A stretch of 64,000 nt of DNA from Zygotorulaspora mrakii (GCF_013402915.1 NC_050722.1:868001-932000); one strand, 5' to 3'; numbered from the stretch's first letter, positions 9,395 through 19,964 are shown. Translations and numbers: made by a program. The notes: generated by a model from the sequence alone, not told the origin.

Positions 9395-10936
9395 CTAGGA
9401 CGAGACATTATAGGAAGCGAGTCCGAGAGCCAGACTACTCGGATTCGAGAAATCTATATGATCTAAATCCAGATGGAGCTTCCATTCGGCGAGCCTCTCT
9501 AATCTGAAATTTGTAGTATCTTGCATTGAATTGAGAAGTACTCTCATAGAGTTTGGGGCTATCAAGGTGACAGATGCGCCAGCATTCTCAAAGTGGATCA
9601 GTGACTTGATAAGAAGCTCTAAATTTGAACCTCGTAAGTCAATAACATGATTGTTCACAACATGAAATGGAATTTCATCTATTGATTCTACACCATTTAC
9701 AGTATTCATTGCTGAAACGGTCAAATTTTTATTCCTGTACATCCAGGCTGGGGGTGAGTACGTTTTCCACCAGATATGAACATTTATAGGACTTTCATTC
9801 TTATGAAAATCATTTATAGCTCTGAGAATTCCCCCTTGATGAAGAACGCCCATTATAAGCCCCGCAATGAGATTGAATAAAAACCATGCTCTAAATATGT
9901 ATTCCCATTTCAACCTCTTGAAAGGTGACCTTGGTATAAAACAGGAAAACAATAGAGGAGCTAATGGTGTAAGAAATCGAAGTTCTTGATGTTTGAATAA
10001 GGATAAGAAAGTCATTCCAGATAATACAGAAAGCGCAGCCTGGTTTTCGCAGACTTTTGAGAAAGAGCGGAATGCATTAGGGAGCAAAATAATTCCAGGA
10101 CCGACTATCTGGGGCAGATTGACGAACATGTGGGTTATTCTAGGATGAATACCATGAAGTGCGAGATTAGATTCATCCAGGTTGTAAAGGAGATTATTAA
10201 TCGGAGCCACCACATATGATGAACTCTGGTAGATTGCTGTATCAAAACATACAAAAGTGACAGAACAGGTTATTATCGAAATAATTAGCACAAAAAAAGA
10301 ACGCCATTGGCCGCAATAGAAGCGTAGAAACAGTGATACGAAAGGTAACAGAATAAACCCCGCAAATGTTATCCGATTGAAAGTTCCTAAAGTTATGAGA
10401 GTCCCCAGTAAAAAAGATTTTTTATATTGATTTTCATGTTCTCCTGATTTCCGTTCAACAAACTTGGTGAATAATGCGAGCACCGCCAACAACAGAATAG
10501 TTTCGATGGAATTGGAGAACGAGTGACTCTGATACGACCATGTAATATAAGAGGATATCACAAATAGCTCAGCTGCGCTCCTGTTTCCGTGCTTCACATT
10601 TATCGCTTTCAGAGCAAAGTGACATACTATCGTGTAAACCAAGTAGTTCTGAATCCTAATAATTCTCAAAATTGTCAAAGGCTGCTCGATAAGATGCCAT
10701 TTCAAAAGAGGCCGTAAACCACAAAGTAAAGGACCATAGAATATATACAACGGAATAAAACTTCGAGCGGCATGCTTGCTTTCAAATTCCCAAGGAACGA
10801 ACCCTTTATAATTGTAAAATTTGTCACATAAGATCTCTAGGCTCTGGAAATGCTCATCCGGATGCAAATACGAGGGTTGTACCGCAAACCATAACCCAAT
10901 TGAAAAGAGTATGAAACGATTAGATATCGATGTCAT
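9395..10936 (-). CDS. SMP3: Smp3, GPI mannosyltransferase IV
   Basis: ER membrane mannosyltransferase of the GT22 family that adds the fourth mannose to the GPI anchor precursor. The 513-residue protein (S. cerevisiae 516) starts with a hydrophobic segment followed by HPDEHFQ at residues 25-31, the conserved lumenal acidic motif of GT22 enzymes. Many further membrane segments follow. Gpi10 has the same motif but is longer, and SMP3 is the expected gene here (YOR149C follows SPP2). RPT3 ends 124 bp away, convergent. SXM1 is divergent. Confidence 0.92.
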   Translation of the reverse strand: MTSISNRFILFSIGLWFAVQPSYLHPDEHFQSLEILCDKFYNYKGFVPWEFESKHAARSFIPLYIFYGPLLCGLRPLLKWHLIEQPLTILRIIRIQNYLVYTIVCHFALKAINVKHGNRSAAELFVISSYITWSYQSHSFSNSIETILLLAVLALFTKFVERKSGEHENQYKKSFLLGTLITLGTFNRITFAGFILLPFVSLFLRFYCGQWRSFFVLIISIITCSVTFVCFDTAIYQSSSYVVAPINNLLYNLDESNLALHGIHPRITHMFVNLPQIVGPGIILLPNAFRSFSKVCENQAALSVLSGMTFLSLFKHQELRFLTPLAPLLFSCFIPRSPFKRLKWEYIFRAWFLFNLIAGLIMGVLHQGGILRAINDFHKNESPINVHIWWKTYSPPAWMYRNKNLTVSAMNTVNGVESIDEIPFHVVNNHVIDLRGSNLELLIKSLIHFENAGASVTLIAPNSMRVLLNSMQDTTNFRLERLAEWKLHLDLDHIDFSNPSSLALGLASYNVSS

Positions 10937-11023
10937 ATGTTATTCGCTCGTAACATCACTGCCTTTACAATTTGGTTCCTTCAACTTGTGATGGGGGGGA
11001 TCCTTAATGTTCTTCATATTACC

Positions 11024-11060
11024 CTCATCTCTTTGAGACTGTGCAAAAAAATTTTTTCAG
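11024..11060 (+). promoter_or_regulatory. Candidate PAC (reverse) plus RRPE before SXM1
   Basis: CTCATC (reverse of GATGAG) at 11024-11029 and the A6T6-type RRPE within AAAAAATTTTTTCAG at about 11046-11060 lie 150-185 bp upstream of SXM1. The RRPE is good; the PAC core is only six bases, so it is weaker than the PNO1 and UTP5 pairs. Confidence 0.45.
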
Positions 11061-11208
11061 AATTTGTAACGATCGGTATTTGAACAAAAAAAAGAAGGAA
11101 GTAGCATATGAAAGATCGGAAAAGAGCGATCGTGATAGCATTCCCTCATCAATTGATTGTAGCTCACGGAGGCTGGGGGGATTAGTGGCTGAGTTTTCGA
11201 CGAGTACA

Positions 11209-14064
11209 ATGAATGAACAGGACGAGCGAGAAATTCTGCAATGTATTGAGCATACTATGGTTGCTGATGCTAAGGTAATCAAACTCGCTGAGCAACAATT
11301 GTTTGAATTTCAAAAGCAATCAGGTTTTGCGACATTCCTGTTGAGAGTAGTGTCTAATACTGATATTCCACTAAACATACGTCTGTCTTCGGCAATATAT
11401 TTGAAGAATAAAATCCAAAGGTCATGGAATGCTATTAAGCGGGAAGACGGGATTAAAGCGGATGAACAGCAAATTATTAAAGAAAATTTGATTCAAGCAT
11501 TGGTTAGTAACTCCCAGAACAATCACCTGAGACCACATCTGACCGAATCCATTCGACGTATTCTCAATACCAACTGTGAGTGGGATTTAACAAGCGCAAT
11601 AGTGGAGCTTCTCTCAAGTGGCAAACAAGACTATGTATATTCAGGTCTACTTATACTGTTTGAGGTCTGTATTGTTCATAGATGGGATATGTCAGATAGT
11701 CGTCAAACGATTGATGACGTTATATCATTAGTTTTGCCTATCGTTGAAGGAATTGCCTCGCAATTAGTTTCTCAAAATGACTACAGGTCAAATGAGTTAC
11801 TGTATTTAATTTTGAAATGTTTCAAATATGCGTGTCTGAACAACTTTCCACAGTACTTTAACAATACGGATAAACTAAGTGCGTGGATCCAAATGCATCT
11901 TTTTCTTTGCTCAAAACCATTGCCTGCCGAAGTTTTACAATTAGATCCAGCCGATAGATCTTTAGATAAAAGGGTGAAGGTAAACAAATGGGCATTTGGC
12001 AACTTGAATAGATTTATTCACAAGTTTTCCCGACCAACAAAATCTATCTCGGAAGAATTTGTTTCTTACGTTTTAGCAAACTTGATTCCTTCCATATTGG
12101 AGGATTATTTCAAGATCATCCAGAGTTGGTCAGATCAGTCCCTCTGGTTGAGCCAAGCTTCTTTGCATTTTTTGATACAGTTTTTGGAGAAGTGCATGGT
12201 GATGGACCAGATATATCCTTTACTAGAGCCTCACTTAGGTACAATTTTGGAAAGCGTTATTTTTCCCTGTCTGTGTGCCAGTTCGCAAAGTGTTGAATTG
12301 CTTGAAGACGATCCAGAAGAATATACGAGGCGTTATTTTGATATGAATAAAGAAGGATCAACAGCAGATGTCGCATCTTCAGATTTTATATTTGTTGTTG
12401 GGCACAAGCGCGATTCCCAGCTAAGTAAAATCCTTCCATTTGTCAACAACATCTTTTTGAGCTACTCAACAAATGAAAATGATATCTATTGCGCTTATAA
12501 ACAAGAAGGTGCAATGAGAATCATTTCAACTTTATTCGCATTTATAGATCCTTCGGCCGATCTAGAAGGTATCTTTTCCCATTATATTATTTCCTTCTTA
12601 ACCCAAACAAAATATCCATTTCTAACTGCAAGGGCTCTTGAAACTATTGCCATTTATGGCAATCCTTTTGAAGATATGGGGACTTTATCAAAATTATTTG
12701 AATTGACATACACACATTTTCTGAATAGTAATATCCTGCCTATTCAAATCGAAGCAGCGGATGCTCTTAAAACTTTGGTTGTTTCTAATCCTAACATACA
12801 CAGCCATATCTCTTCACAAGTTCCTGGTATTATGGAAAAACTGCTCAAGCTTTCAAAAGAGTTTCAAATAGATATAATATCCGAAGTTATGGAGGTATTT
12901 GTGGAGCGATTTTCTGACGAACTAACTGCGTTTGGAGAAGACTTGGCAGATAATCTAGTCGACCAGTTTTTGACTCTAGGGAGATCCATGGTCGAGTCTT
13001 CGGGAGGTACCTATTCAACTGGTGATCAAGATCAAGAAATCCAGGTTAGTGCTTTATTACAAACTATGACTACCATGGTGATGTCCATGACCAAAGTTCC
13101 ATTGATAGATAAATTTTTACCTGTTGTCAAATTCACCATTGTGAATGCACAAATCACATTCTTAAGCGAGCTTGTAGATTTGATGGACTCCTTGGCATTG
13201 TCCTCTCAGACTTTGTACAATCAATTCACTCCAGCTGTTTGGGAAATGTTCCACGACGTTCTTGATTCATTCCAAACATATGCAATGGATTATTTTGAAA
13301 CATACTTGGTTTTTTTTCAAACTGTTGTAACCCATGGATTTCCAAAGGACCAAACATTTTTACAGCCCTTCTTGGAAATTCTAAGCGTCAAGATGGAAAG
13401 TGAAATAGATTATGATGTTGAAGGTGTTTTGGATATTCTGGTTCTTTACGCTTTATCTATGAGAGACACCCCGTTATTCGATAGGGCTCTAAAAGCATCG
13501 TCTAATGATGAATTGGAGATAGATGACGCTCGAATTGTGAAAACATTTTTGGCCAACCTGTTCGTTAAACCAATTGAAACGCTTCAAACGTGTGAAAATG
13601 AAGGGGCCACGTTATCCATGTTGACGAAGTGGTTTTCGTGCAAATTTTCAAGTGTTTTCGCTATAAAGTTGCAAATACTAGCTATAATAGCTCTGTTCAA
13701 GTTGCCAGAGTTACCTAGCTGCGTAAAAGGTTTCACTAATCAGTTTTCTGATAAGTTGATTACGCTAACAGAGCAATTGCCCGAAGCTATAAGGAAAAGA
13801 GACGCGATATCCAAGGGCGATGATTTCATTCAAGAAGCTCTTGAAGTAGGTCCAAATGGAGAGGATGATGAATATTTCGATGAATATGAGGACGATCTAA
13901 ATGAAACCGTGTTGGATCAAATCAATGCATTCCAGGAAATCCATAATTTCTTCTCTCAGCTTCAAGCTCAGAATCCAAGCAAGTACCAGCAGATCGTGGG
14001 TTCACTAACGGACGTAAAGAGACATTCATTGAATGTAATTCTTGAATTTGTGTCGCAAAACTGA
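11209..14064 (+). CDS. SXM1: Sxm1, importin-beta family karyopherin (Kap108)
   Basis: Nuclear import receptor of the importin-7/8 group; in S. cerevisiae it imports Lhp1, some ribosomal proteins and Pab1. The first ATG (11209) gives 951 residues (S. cerevisiae 944) beginning [20 protein letters not shown]. An importin-N region of about 25-100 contains [12 protein letters not shown] and [16 protein letters not shown]-like helices fill the rest. A strongly acidic segment near 884-900 ([12 protein letters not shown]) precedes the C-terminus, as in other Sxm1/Nmd5 proteins. The frame remains open for 56 codons upstream but without an ATG, so this was not used. Confidence 0.95.
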   Translation: MNEQDEREILQCIEHTMVADAKVIKLAEQQLFEFQKQSGFATFLLRVVSNTDIPLNIRLSSAIYLKNKIQRSWNAIKREDGIKADEQQIIKENLIQALVSNSQNNHLRPHLTESIRRILNTNCEWDLTSAIVELLSSGKQDYVYSGLLILFEVCIVHRWDMSDSRQTIDDVISLVLPIVEGIASQLVSQNDYRSNELLYLILKCFKYACLNNFPQYFNNTDKLSAWIQMHLFLCSKPLPAEVLQLDPADRSLDKRVKVNKWAFGNLNRFIHKFSRPTKSISEEFVSYVLANLIPSILEDYFKIIQSWSDQSLWLSQASLHFLIQFLEKCMVMDQIYPLLEPHLGTILESVIFPCLCASSQSVELLEDDPEEYTRRYFDMNKEGSTADVASSDFIFVVGHKRDSQLSKILPFVNNIFLSYSTNENDIYCAYKQEGAMRIISTLFAFIDPSADLEGIFSHYIISFLTQTKYPFLTARALETIAIYGNPFEDMGTLSKLFELTYTHFLNSNILPIQIEAADALKTLVVSNPNIHSHISSQVPGIMEKLLKLSKEFQIDIISEVMEVFVERFSDELTAFGEDLADNLVDQFLTLGRSMVESSGGTYSTGDQDQEIQVSALLQTMTTMVMSMTKVPLIDKFLPVVKFTIVNAQITFLSELVDLMDSLALSSQTLYNQFTPAVWEMFHDVLDSFQTYAMDYFETYLVFFQTVVTHGFPKDQTFLQPFLEILSVKMESEIDYDVEGVLDILVLYALSMRDTPLFDRALKASSNDELEIDDARIVKTFLANLFVKPIETLQTCENEGATLSMLTKWFSCKFSSVFAIKLQILAIIALFKLPELPSCVKGFTNQFSDKLITLTEQLPEAIRKRDAISKGDDFIQEALEVGPNGEDDEYFDEYEDDLNETVLDQINAFQEIHNFFSQLQAQNPSKYQQIVGSLTDVKRHSLNVILEFVSQN

Positions 14065-14335
14065 ACCAGAATCATGCGGGCCGTGATGGGCTGCTTTTGT
14101 ACATCGGTACTACAGAATTTGGCCCTTCACAAACTTGAGGCTGAGTCACGCGCATAAGTATAAATACATACATTAATACAACATCACAGACTACCAGTGG
14201 TGTATTCATTGGAAAATACCATTTTTCGTACTACACATAATATGGCTCTGAAAGCAACCGTAATGAAATTACAAAAGATTTAGTTTCATCTGCTAAAAGT
14301 CTTCACATTTGGCCGAAGCATCTAGAGCTCATATG

Positions 14336-14860
14336 TTATTCCTCAGACTTAACGCTCTCATCATTACTTGCCCCGCTCACACTGGATTGATGCAACCGTG
14401 ACCTCGATTGTCTGAACAATTCTTCTTGTTGTCGTAGTAGTTCTTCTTCGGAAAGCCCTGACTTCTTGAACTTCGCATCTCGCTTCTCCTTCACTCTTTG
14501 AGACCCCTTATACTCCACCAACTGTTGCTCCAAATATGGGATAAAGTCGCTATATTCTAGTTCTTCTAAAGCTTTTATCACGTGCTCCGGTGCAATGGTC
14601 TTTTTAGCATCACTTTCGGCCATGTCGGATGCCATCGATGACAGTATCATGATAAACTCGATACCAGACTTGATAATTATCTCCCGAGCTTCCTTACTGA
14701 ATGTTAAATCTGTCTCCAGTACCTCCGAAATGATTTTTTGTACCGTAGCTATAAAACTATGTTAGTACCATAAACAAGCTGACACTAAAAGTGGAGAAAA
14801 TGCACACTTATCTCACATACCTTTAGGGAGTGATATGTCATCTAACTCGTTTCCCATCAT
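14336..14860 (-). CDS. NCB2: Ncb2, NC2 beta (Dr1) histone-fold repressor, two exons
   Basis: Beta subunit of NC2, a histone-fold heterodimer with Bur6 that binds TBP on DNA and represses or redistributes Pol II initiation. Exon 1 is 14821-14860 (13 codons plus one base) and exon 2 is 14336-14748. The 72 bp intron has donor GTATGT, branch TACTAAC and acceptor TATAG. Spliced, the frame encodes 150 residues (S. cerevisiae 146): ISLPK-A-TVQK spans the junction, exactly as in S. cerevisiae, followed by the histone fold and a C-terminal KKSGLSEEELLRQQEELFRQ helix. Two tandem ATGs open exon 1; the first is reported, though the second is equally plausible. Confidence 0.95.
14749..14820 (-). other. 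Spliceosomal intron of NCB2
   Basis: Reading the minus strand: donor GTATGT at 14820-14815, branch point TACTAAC complementary to 14761-14767, acceptor AG at 14750-14749. An earlier AG lies only four bases after the branch motif; using it would shift the frame. The branch adenine lies about 13 nt from the used acceptor, very short for yeast. Confidence 0.92.
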
Positions 14861-15296
14861 TGCGAAGAGTCTTATCTGCGCTGTTCTCTACATAATTTGG
14901 CACAATGCCCATCTTTTTTATGCCAAATTTAAAGACGTTCCAGCCTATTTATACTTTTAGCGACAGAAAATAGCTACCTTGAAAAACTAAAAAAGAGGAA
15001 AAAAAGTGTTTTTACTTAAAAAAAAAGCTCAAAGAAGTCCTCCATCCTAGTACATTGTGTCTTCCGACATAAATTGGTATACACTAATGCAAAATTAAGC
15101 TCAGCGTGGCTCTTGACGACTTTCTTTTTACAGACTTTATAGTACTTGCAATTAGAATTACCTTAGACTCACTTTCGACGAGGGTGAAAATTTTTGGTTA
15201 GCTGTTAAAAATCGAGATGAGATGAGATGAGATGAGCTTTAAAGTGAAACCTTTGGTCGAAATTTTGAGGATAGAGTCAACAATTTACGGTTCGAT
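14861..15296. other. NCB2/UTP5 divergent intergenic region
   Basis: 436 bp. It holds long A/T tracts near 14990-15030 and the RRPE and PAC repeats just before UTP5. No RNA gene recognised. Confidence 0.6.
15185..15236 (+). promoter_or_regulatory. RRPE plus tandem PAC upstream of UTP5
   Basis: TGAAAATTTTT at 15185-15195 (RRPE) is followed by four tandem GATGA units plus G at 15216-15236, giving overlapping PAC cores. They lie 60-112 bp before the UTP5 ATG, the typical position for ribosome biogenesis genes. Confidence 0.75.
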
Positions 15297-17222
15297 ATGT
15301 CAACAATTGAGTCACCTGTGGTCCTGTCGAAGTTTGATAACGATGGCCGGTCTCTATGTAGTGTCTCAGTGGCGTTGAACAAACAGAGAGTAGGCGTGGA
15401 AGCTGTGCATGGCGGTGAGACACTCAATACAAACTTTTTATACCTGGAAGACTCTTCGCTTAGAGTTGGATCGATGCGATGGAGTCAAATTTCTTCCACT
15501 GATACCCTGTGCGTCTTCCTTGGTCTTAACAATGGTGAAATATGGATATATTCCCCTGCGGCAAATGAGGTAGTTTATAAAATGAGCACCGGTAATTCTT
15601 ACGAGATCAAGGACATGAAAATCAGTTCTGGAGGTACGATTTTATGGTGCATTGATTCGGACGATTTTTTTTACAAATTTGACCTTACGAATTTCACACT
15701 GAAGGATCACTTCAAAATTGAAACGTGCTCCCAGTTGTCAAAGCTGTGTCTATTACCTAAGGATAGCTCAAAAATTTTAGTCGCATCCTTTACGATTTTC
15801 TTGGTGGATGTGGAGTCTAGAAAGGTATCTCAAACTTATCCCGGTCATGTTTCACCTGTGACACATCTTTCCACGTTAAACGACGATTATTTTTTAAGTG
15901 GTGCAATCAATGATAGGTTCTTGAACATCTACGACATTAAGAGTTCTATGACAAAGAGTGTGTTAGTGCTGCAGTCAAATTTAAAAGAAGTTTCCATATA
16001 CAACGACGAGTCAGTCGCTGCCACCACGGAAGATGGTGATGTTGAAGTCTTTTCAGATCCTTTGGTGAGTGCCAATACTGCAAATAACAAAAGAAGAGGT
16101 AATAATAAATCCAAGCAATCCAATAAAAAACTTCATGTTCAGGAGACTCCCACCAAAGTTCTACCAGTGATAAACGTTTCTATAAAAAAGGATATTTTAA
16201 CAATTTGTTGGTTACAAAATGCAATAATACCACATTTTGAACAGCTAAAATGGCAAGACTTACCTTTGAACTACACCTTGGAAGTATCTAGTGATAAATC
16301 GGGCATCGCTGGTAAACATTCTCGCTCCTTGTATGGAACAGAGTTGTCAGCAAGTAAAAACTACGTGGAAGGAAATGCAAAGATTACATCGGGTGACAAC
16401 TTTAAGCATGTTAATGATGCTATCAAGCAATGGGAGCTCGAAGTTACAGAGCAAGAAAGAAGTAATGATCAAGACAGTGATAGTAACTTGAATGAATCCC
16501 TGGCAGATAAACTGGAAGCAGCAAGCATATCGCATGTCCAGATAGGCAAAAAGAAAAATTCAACAGCAACAACTGTTGGTACAGTAACAGTTGTGCTGTC
16601 ACAGGCATTGCAGGCTAATGATCACTCTTTGCTGGAAACAGTTCTCAATAACCGTGATGAAAGAGTCATAAAAGATACTATATTCAGATTGAAACCGCCG
16701 CTAGCTGTCATCTTACTTGAAAGGTTGGCCGAACGGATAGCAAGACAAACTCATCGTCAAGGTGTATTGAATGTTTGGGTTAAATGGTGTCTAATCATTC
16801 ATGGTGGCTATCTCGTCACCATTCCTAATCTAATGTCATCACTTTCATCGCTACATTCGACATTGAAAAGACGATCAGATCTCTTGCCAAGGCTTTTATC
16901 CCTCGAATCTCGTTTGGAATACGCTCTGGATAGGTTGAGCAGTGATTCATTGCATGAAGATGAAGATAACTTGGAAGAACTACTGGAGGAAGAATTTGAA
17001 GAAGATGTTGAGTACAACGAAGAATTGGATGATGCAGGCCTGATAGAAGACGGTGAAGAAGACGAGCAGTTTGAAGACGACGAGGATGAAGAGAGTGACA
17101 ATGATGACAGCGAAGAAAGAAAAGTCAATGGAACACGTAGCGACGGGCTGTCCAAAAATGAAGTAGATGTTGAAAGTATCAACAGCGATGAAGCTGGTTA
17201 TAGCGATGTAGAGATGCAATAA
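15297..17222 (+). CDS. UTP5: Utp5, t-UTP subunit of the small-subunit processome
   Basis: Nucleolar protein of the UtpA/t-UTP subcomplex, needed for pre-18S rRNA processing and linked to Pol I transcription. The 641-residue product (S. cerevisiae 643) has a WD40-like N-terminal half (about 1-340), a basic Lys/Asn-rich linker near 260-280, and a Utp12-type helical domain (about 427-535: GTVTVVLSQALQANDHSLLE onward). From about residue 554 the tail is almost wholly Asp/Glu/Ser. ATG at 15297 is first in frame. RRPE/PAC sites lie directly upstream, and NCB2 is divergent, as in S. cerevisiae YDR397C-YDR398W. Confidence 0.96.
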   Translation: MSTIESPVVLSKFDNDGRSLCSVSVALNKQRVGVEAVHGGETLNTNFLYLEDSSLRVGSMRWSQISSTDTLCVFLGLNNGEIWIYSPAANEVVYKMSTGNSYEIKDMKISSGGTILWCIDSDDFFYKFDLTNFTLKDHFKIETCSQLSKLCLLPKDSSKILVASFTIFLVDVESRKVSQTYPGHVSPVTHLSTLNDDYFLSGAINDRFLNIYDIKSSMTKSVLVLQSNLKEVSIYNDESVAATTEDGDVEVFSDPLVSANTANNKRRGNNKSKQSNKKLHVQETPTKVLPVINVSIKKDILTICWLQNAIIPHFEQLKWQDLPLNYTLEVSSDKSGIAGKHSRSLYGTELSASKNYVEGNAKITSGDNFKHVNDAIKQWELEVTEQERSNDQDSDSNLNESLADKLEAASISHVQIGKKKNSTATTVGTVTVVLSQALQANDHSLLETVLNNRDERVIKDTIFRLKPPLAVILLERLAERIARQTHRQGVLNVWVKWCLIIHGGYLVTIPNLMSSLSSLHSTLKRRSDLLPRLLSLESRLEYALDRLSSDSLHEDEDNLEELLEEEFEEDVEYNEELDDAGLIEDGEEDEQFEDDEDEESDNDDSEERKVNGTRSDGLSKNEVDVESINSDEAGYSDVEMQ

Positions 17223-17298
17223 AAAGGCCATAGATAGGCCGTTTGGCGTATAAAATATATATTAATATATAAAGTAGATCAAAAACAACATTAAGAAG

Positions 17299-18183
17299 CT
17301 AACCTTGATACTTTACTGGATCCCAGCCTGCAATCACTCCATAATCATCTGGATGGGTCAATAAAGCCATATCGTCATCGGTTATCTCGAAATCATAAAC
17401 ATCAAAATTACTGATTAGCCTGTCTTGATGAACGGTCTTGGGAATCACTATAAATTGCAACTGTAGAGACCACCTCAACAAAATTTGACCTGGATCCTTT
17501 TTATACTTTTCTGCTAATCGCTTAACAGTGGCATCACCTAATTTTCTGCCTCGTGTTAATGGGGAATAAGCCTCAACTTGAATATCATTATGGTGGCAGA
17601 AGTCCACCAGATCCTTTCTAAGCAACCAGGGATTAATTTCAACCTGATTAATTACTGGTCTTGTCTTTAATCCTTCCCATTCTAAGAGCTCTTTCAAGTG
17701 TCTGACGCCATAGTTAGAAACACCAATCGACTTGACTCTCCCACTTTCAACAAATTCTTGCAGTGCCTTCCATGTACTTAGTCTTTTCTCTGTATTTGAC
17801 TGCGGTGAATGGACCAAAACCAAATCGATATAATCCAGACCTGCTGCGGTTTTCAAGGACTTTTCTAATGATTTCTTCGTCTTCTCGTATCCGTGACTGA
17901 CATCCGCAATTTTTGTGGTGTAGAAGACATCTTGTCTCTTGGAATTAGGTACGTCATCTAACCATTTTTCAATCCCATTTGATACGCCGGCTTCATTTCT
18001 GTACAGCTGTGCGGAATCAAAATGTCTGTATCCCACCTTCAATGCTTGATACACAACTCGTTCTGCAGTCTTGTTATCCACCTGGTAAACACCTAGCCCT
18101 ATGCTCGGAATGCTTACGTGATTGCTCAAGCGTTTAAACTTACTGACTTCGGCCATCTTAATACCCTTACTTGCCAAGCTCAT
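17299..18183 (-). CDS. Aldo-keto reductase of the YJR096W type
   Basis: NADPH-dependent aldo-keto reductase, probably cytosolic, acting on aldehydes, ketones or sugars; the physiological substrate is unknown. The 294-residue product shows the full catalytic tetrad: Asp56 and Tyr61 (HFDSAQLY), Lys91 (YTTK) and His125 (LVHSP). The family patterns SIGVSNYG, NQVEINPW and the NADP-binding IPKT near the C-terminus are present. It resembles S. cerevisiae YJR096W (xylose and arabinose reductase) more than Gre3, by eye. S. cerevisiae has no gene here between UTP5 and HPT1. A second ATG (residue 10, MAEVSKF) could be the true start. A Yap1-type TTACTAA lies 232 bp upstream. Confidence 0.88.
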   Translation of the reverse strand: MSLASKGIKMAEVSKFKRLSNHVSIPSIGLGVYQVDNKTAERVVYQALKVGYRHFDSAQLYRNEAGVSNGIEKWLDDVPNSKRQDVFYTTKIADVSHGYEKTKKSLEKSLKTAAGLDYIDLVLVHSPQSNTEKRLSTWKALQEFVESGRVKSIGVSNYGVRHLKELLEWEGLKTRPVINQVEINPWLLRKDLVDFCHHNDIQVEAYSPLTRGRKLGDATVKRLAEKYKKDPGQILLRWSLQLQFIVIPKTVHQDRLISNFDVYDFEITDDDMALLTHPDDYGVIAGWDPVKYQG

Positions 18184-19325
18184 TGCTAAACATGTTTGTC
18201 AAGGAGAGCAGCTTTCCGTGTAGACCACCATCTGATTTTATACCACTCATATCAAGTTACCGGTGGCGCTTATAATTCTACTTGAGGCAGAATTTTTTGG
18301 CAGCATTAAGCGTATTCTTCTAATTGCATCCTTCCAGAGCGTAACACCAAGAGCGAGTCTGTCAATGAGCGGAAATGAGCTTGTAAAAGCCTGCGAAGAG
18401 AAAAAGCTACTCCGTTACTAATTTCACAAGGTCCAGCCAACGTATTTCAGCAATGACTAGACAATAAGCGAGCGATCAAATACTTTGCTCTAACTGAACG
18501 CATCGCTTTGGGACGGAACGAATCGTCAGCGCAAAGAACGCATCATCCTTTCCAAGGGAGATATCAAGCATTGTGTGGCCCACTTCTCCCGCAAGATTAC
18601 ACTTCACGCAAAGGTGGTGCATCTATGAGGAAACCGAAAAGATCTCTGCCCTGTGTCACACAATAGGGTGACTATTATTCATATCAATGAAAAGAAGAGC
18701 GTATAATCTCCAATACGCAGCACAGACACTGTGCGTCACCACTATCTATACAATTTACTGCTGGAGAAACTGTTCCGGTGTAATGGAACTTAGCAGTTTT
18801 CTTGCCATGATTGGCTATCCTGAGCGTACATTTCGATTCGCAGTCTCATTATATATCCAGTGCTGGATAGTAGGGATAAGGTGTTGCCCTCTAGTGTGAC
18901 GTCTAATTCGTTCGTCCCACGGTTTTCCTCATCTGTGCTGCTGGAGATTTGGGCTACTATACAATGTCAAACTCATGATACCAATCACATTTTACAGATA
19001 GCCCTGTAGCTTTATCGACATCAAGTTCTAATCATCTATTCTTTGAACCGATTTGCTTGTTTCTTCACTTCTCAACTATACAACGGCTTTTCCACCCGGC
19101 TTTCAAGAGTCGCTCTGTGTTGGTTGGCTTTTCAGCGTAACTTCTTATCGCGTCAAATTTTTGCAATAATTATGAAAATGCACATTTATATTATAATGAA
19201 GTGCTGAAAGTTTATTCCAGGTACCGCTTGCTGAAGTCATCGAAAAACGATACTCAAAGTTAGTATTCTGGTAGCCGTTTCAGATTGGTGCCCAAAAATC
19301 AGTGATTTTACAATAGTACTGGAAG
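18184..19325. other. Intergenic region between the aldo-keto reductase and HPT1
   Basis: 1.14 kb between divergent genes, long for this window. It holds a candidate Yap1 site (TTACTAA, 18415-18421). The 70-codon frame at 18687-18899 is Cys/Tyr-rich with no recognisable homology and is probably noise. No tRNA or snoRNA signature seen. Confidence 0.5.
18415..18421. promoter_or_regulatory. Candidate Yap1 response element
   Basis: TTACTAA is the preferred Yap1 site. It lies 232 bp upstream of the aldo-keto reductase, a plausible oxidative-stress gene, but a seven-base match is expected by chance every several kilobases. Confidence 0.3.
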
Positions 19326-19964
19326 ATGTCCGACGATAAAGAATACATTTCCTATAACAACGTCCACCAGTTATGTCAAATTTCAGCCGAAAGGATTAAA
19401 AATTTCAAGCCAGACCTTATCATTGCTATCGGCGGTGGTGGTTTCATCCCTGCCAGAATTTTGCGTACCTTTCTAAAGGAGCCAAACTCCCGTACAATCA
19501 GAATTTTTGCCATTATTCTTTCTCTGTATGAGCAAACTGGCTCCAGTGGCGAGGAAAGTATCGGTACCAAGGTCCAGAGAACCCAGTGGATTGACTATGA
19601 GCAATGTAAGCTGGATTTGGTCGGCAAGAACGTTCTAATCGTCGATGAAGTCGATGACACACGTACCACCTTGCATTACGCCCTCAGTGAATTAGAGAAG
19701 GATGCAGAAGAACAGGCGAAGGCCAAGGGTATTGATCTAGAGAAAAATCCCGAGTCAAAGACAACTTTTGCCATCTTTGTCTTGCATGATAAATTAAAGC
19801 CAAAGAAGGCTGACCTTCCACCAGAGATCATCAATGATAACAATCGTTATTTCGCTGCTAAGCAAGTGCCAGACAAATGGTTTGCATATCCATGGGAATC
19901 CAAAGATATTGTATACCACACAAAAAGAGCTATGGAACAAGGTAATGACGTATTTTTACCATAG
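19326..19964 (+). CDS. HPT1: Hpt1, hypoxanthine-guanine phosphoribosyltransferase
   Basis: Cytosolic purine salvage enzyme converting hypoxanthine and guanine with PRPP to IMP and GMP. The 212-residue product (S. cerevisiae 221) has the IAIGGGGFIPARILRTFL region and the PRPP-binding loop VDEVDDTRTT at residues 106-115. It ends with KDIVYHTKRAMEQGNDVFLP, close to the fungal family. ATG at 19326 is first in frame. URH1 follows on the same strand 228 bp later, so two nucleobase/nucleoside salvage genes are neighbours (also in S. cerevisiae, YDR399W-YDR400W). Confidence 0.97.
   Translation: MSDDKEYISYNNVHQLCQISAERIKNFKPDLIIAIGGGGFIPARILRTFLKEPNSRTIRIFAIILSLYEQTGSSGEESIGTKVQRTQWIDYEQCKLDLVGKNVLIVDEVDDTRTTLHYALSELEKDAEEQAKAKGIDLEKNPESKTTFAIFVLHDKLKPKKADLPPEIINDNNRYFAAKQVPDKWFAYPWESKDIVYHTKRAMEQGNDVFLP

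Noticed and set aside
11041..11208. 56-codon upstream open extension of SXM1
   Set aside because: It has no ATG and overlaps RRPE-like promoter sequence; the start at 11209 matches family length and N-terminus.
16808..17182. Serine-rich antisense frame opposite UTP5
   Set aside because: It is the mirror of the acidic Asp/Glu tail of UTP5 (GAA/GAT read as TTC/ATC/TCT) and not a gene.
18687..18899. 70-codon frame upstream of HPT1
   Set aside because: No recognisable domain; length expected by chance in 1.1 kb of spacer.
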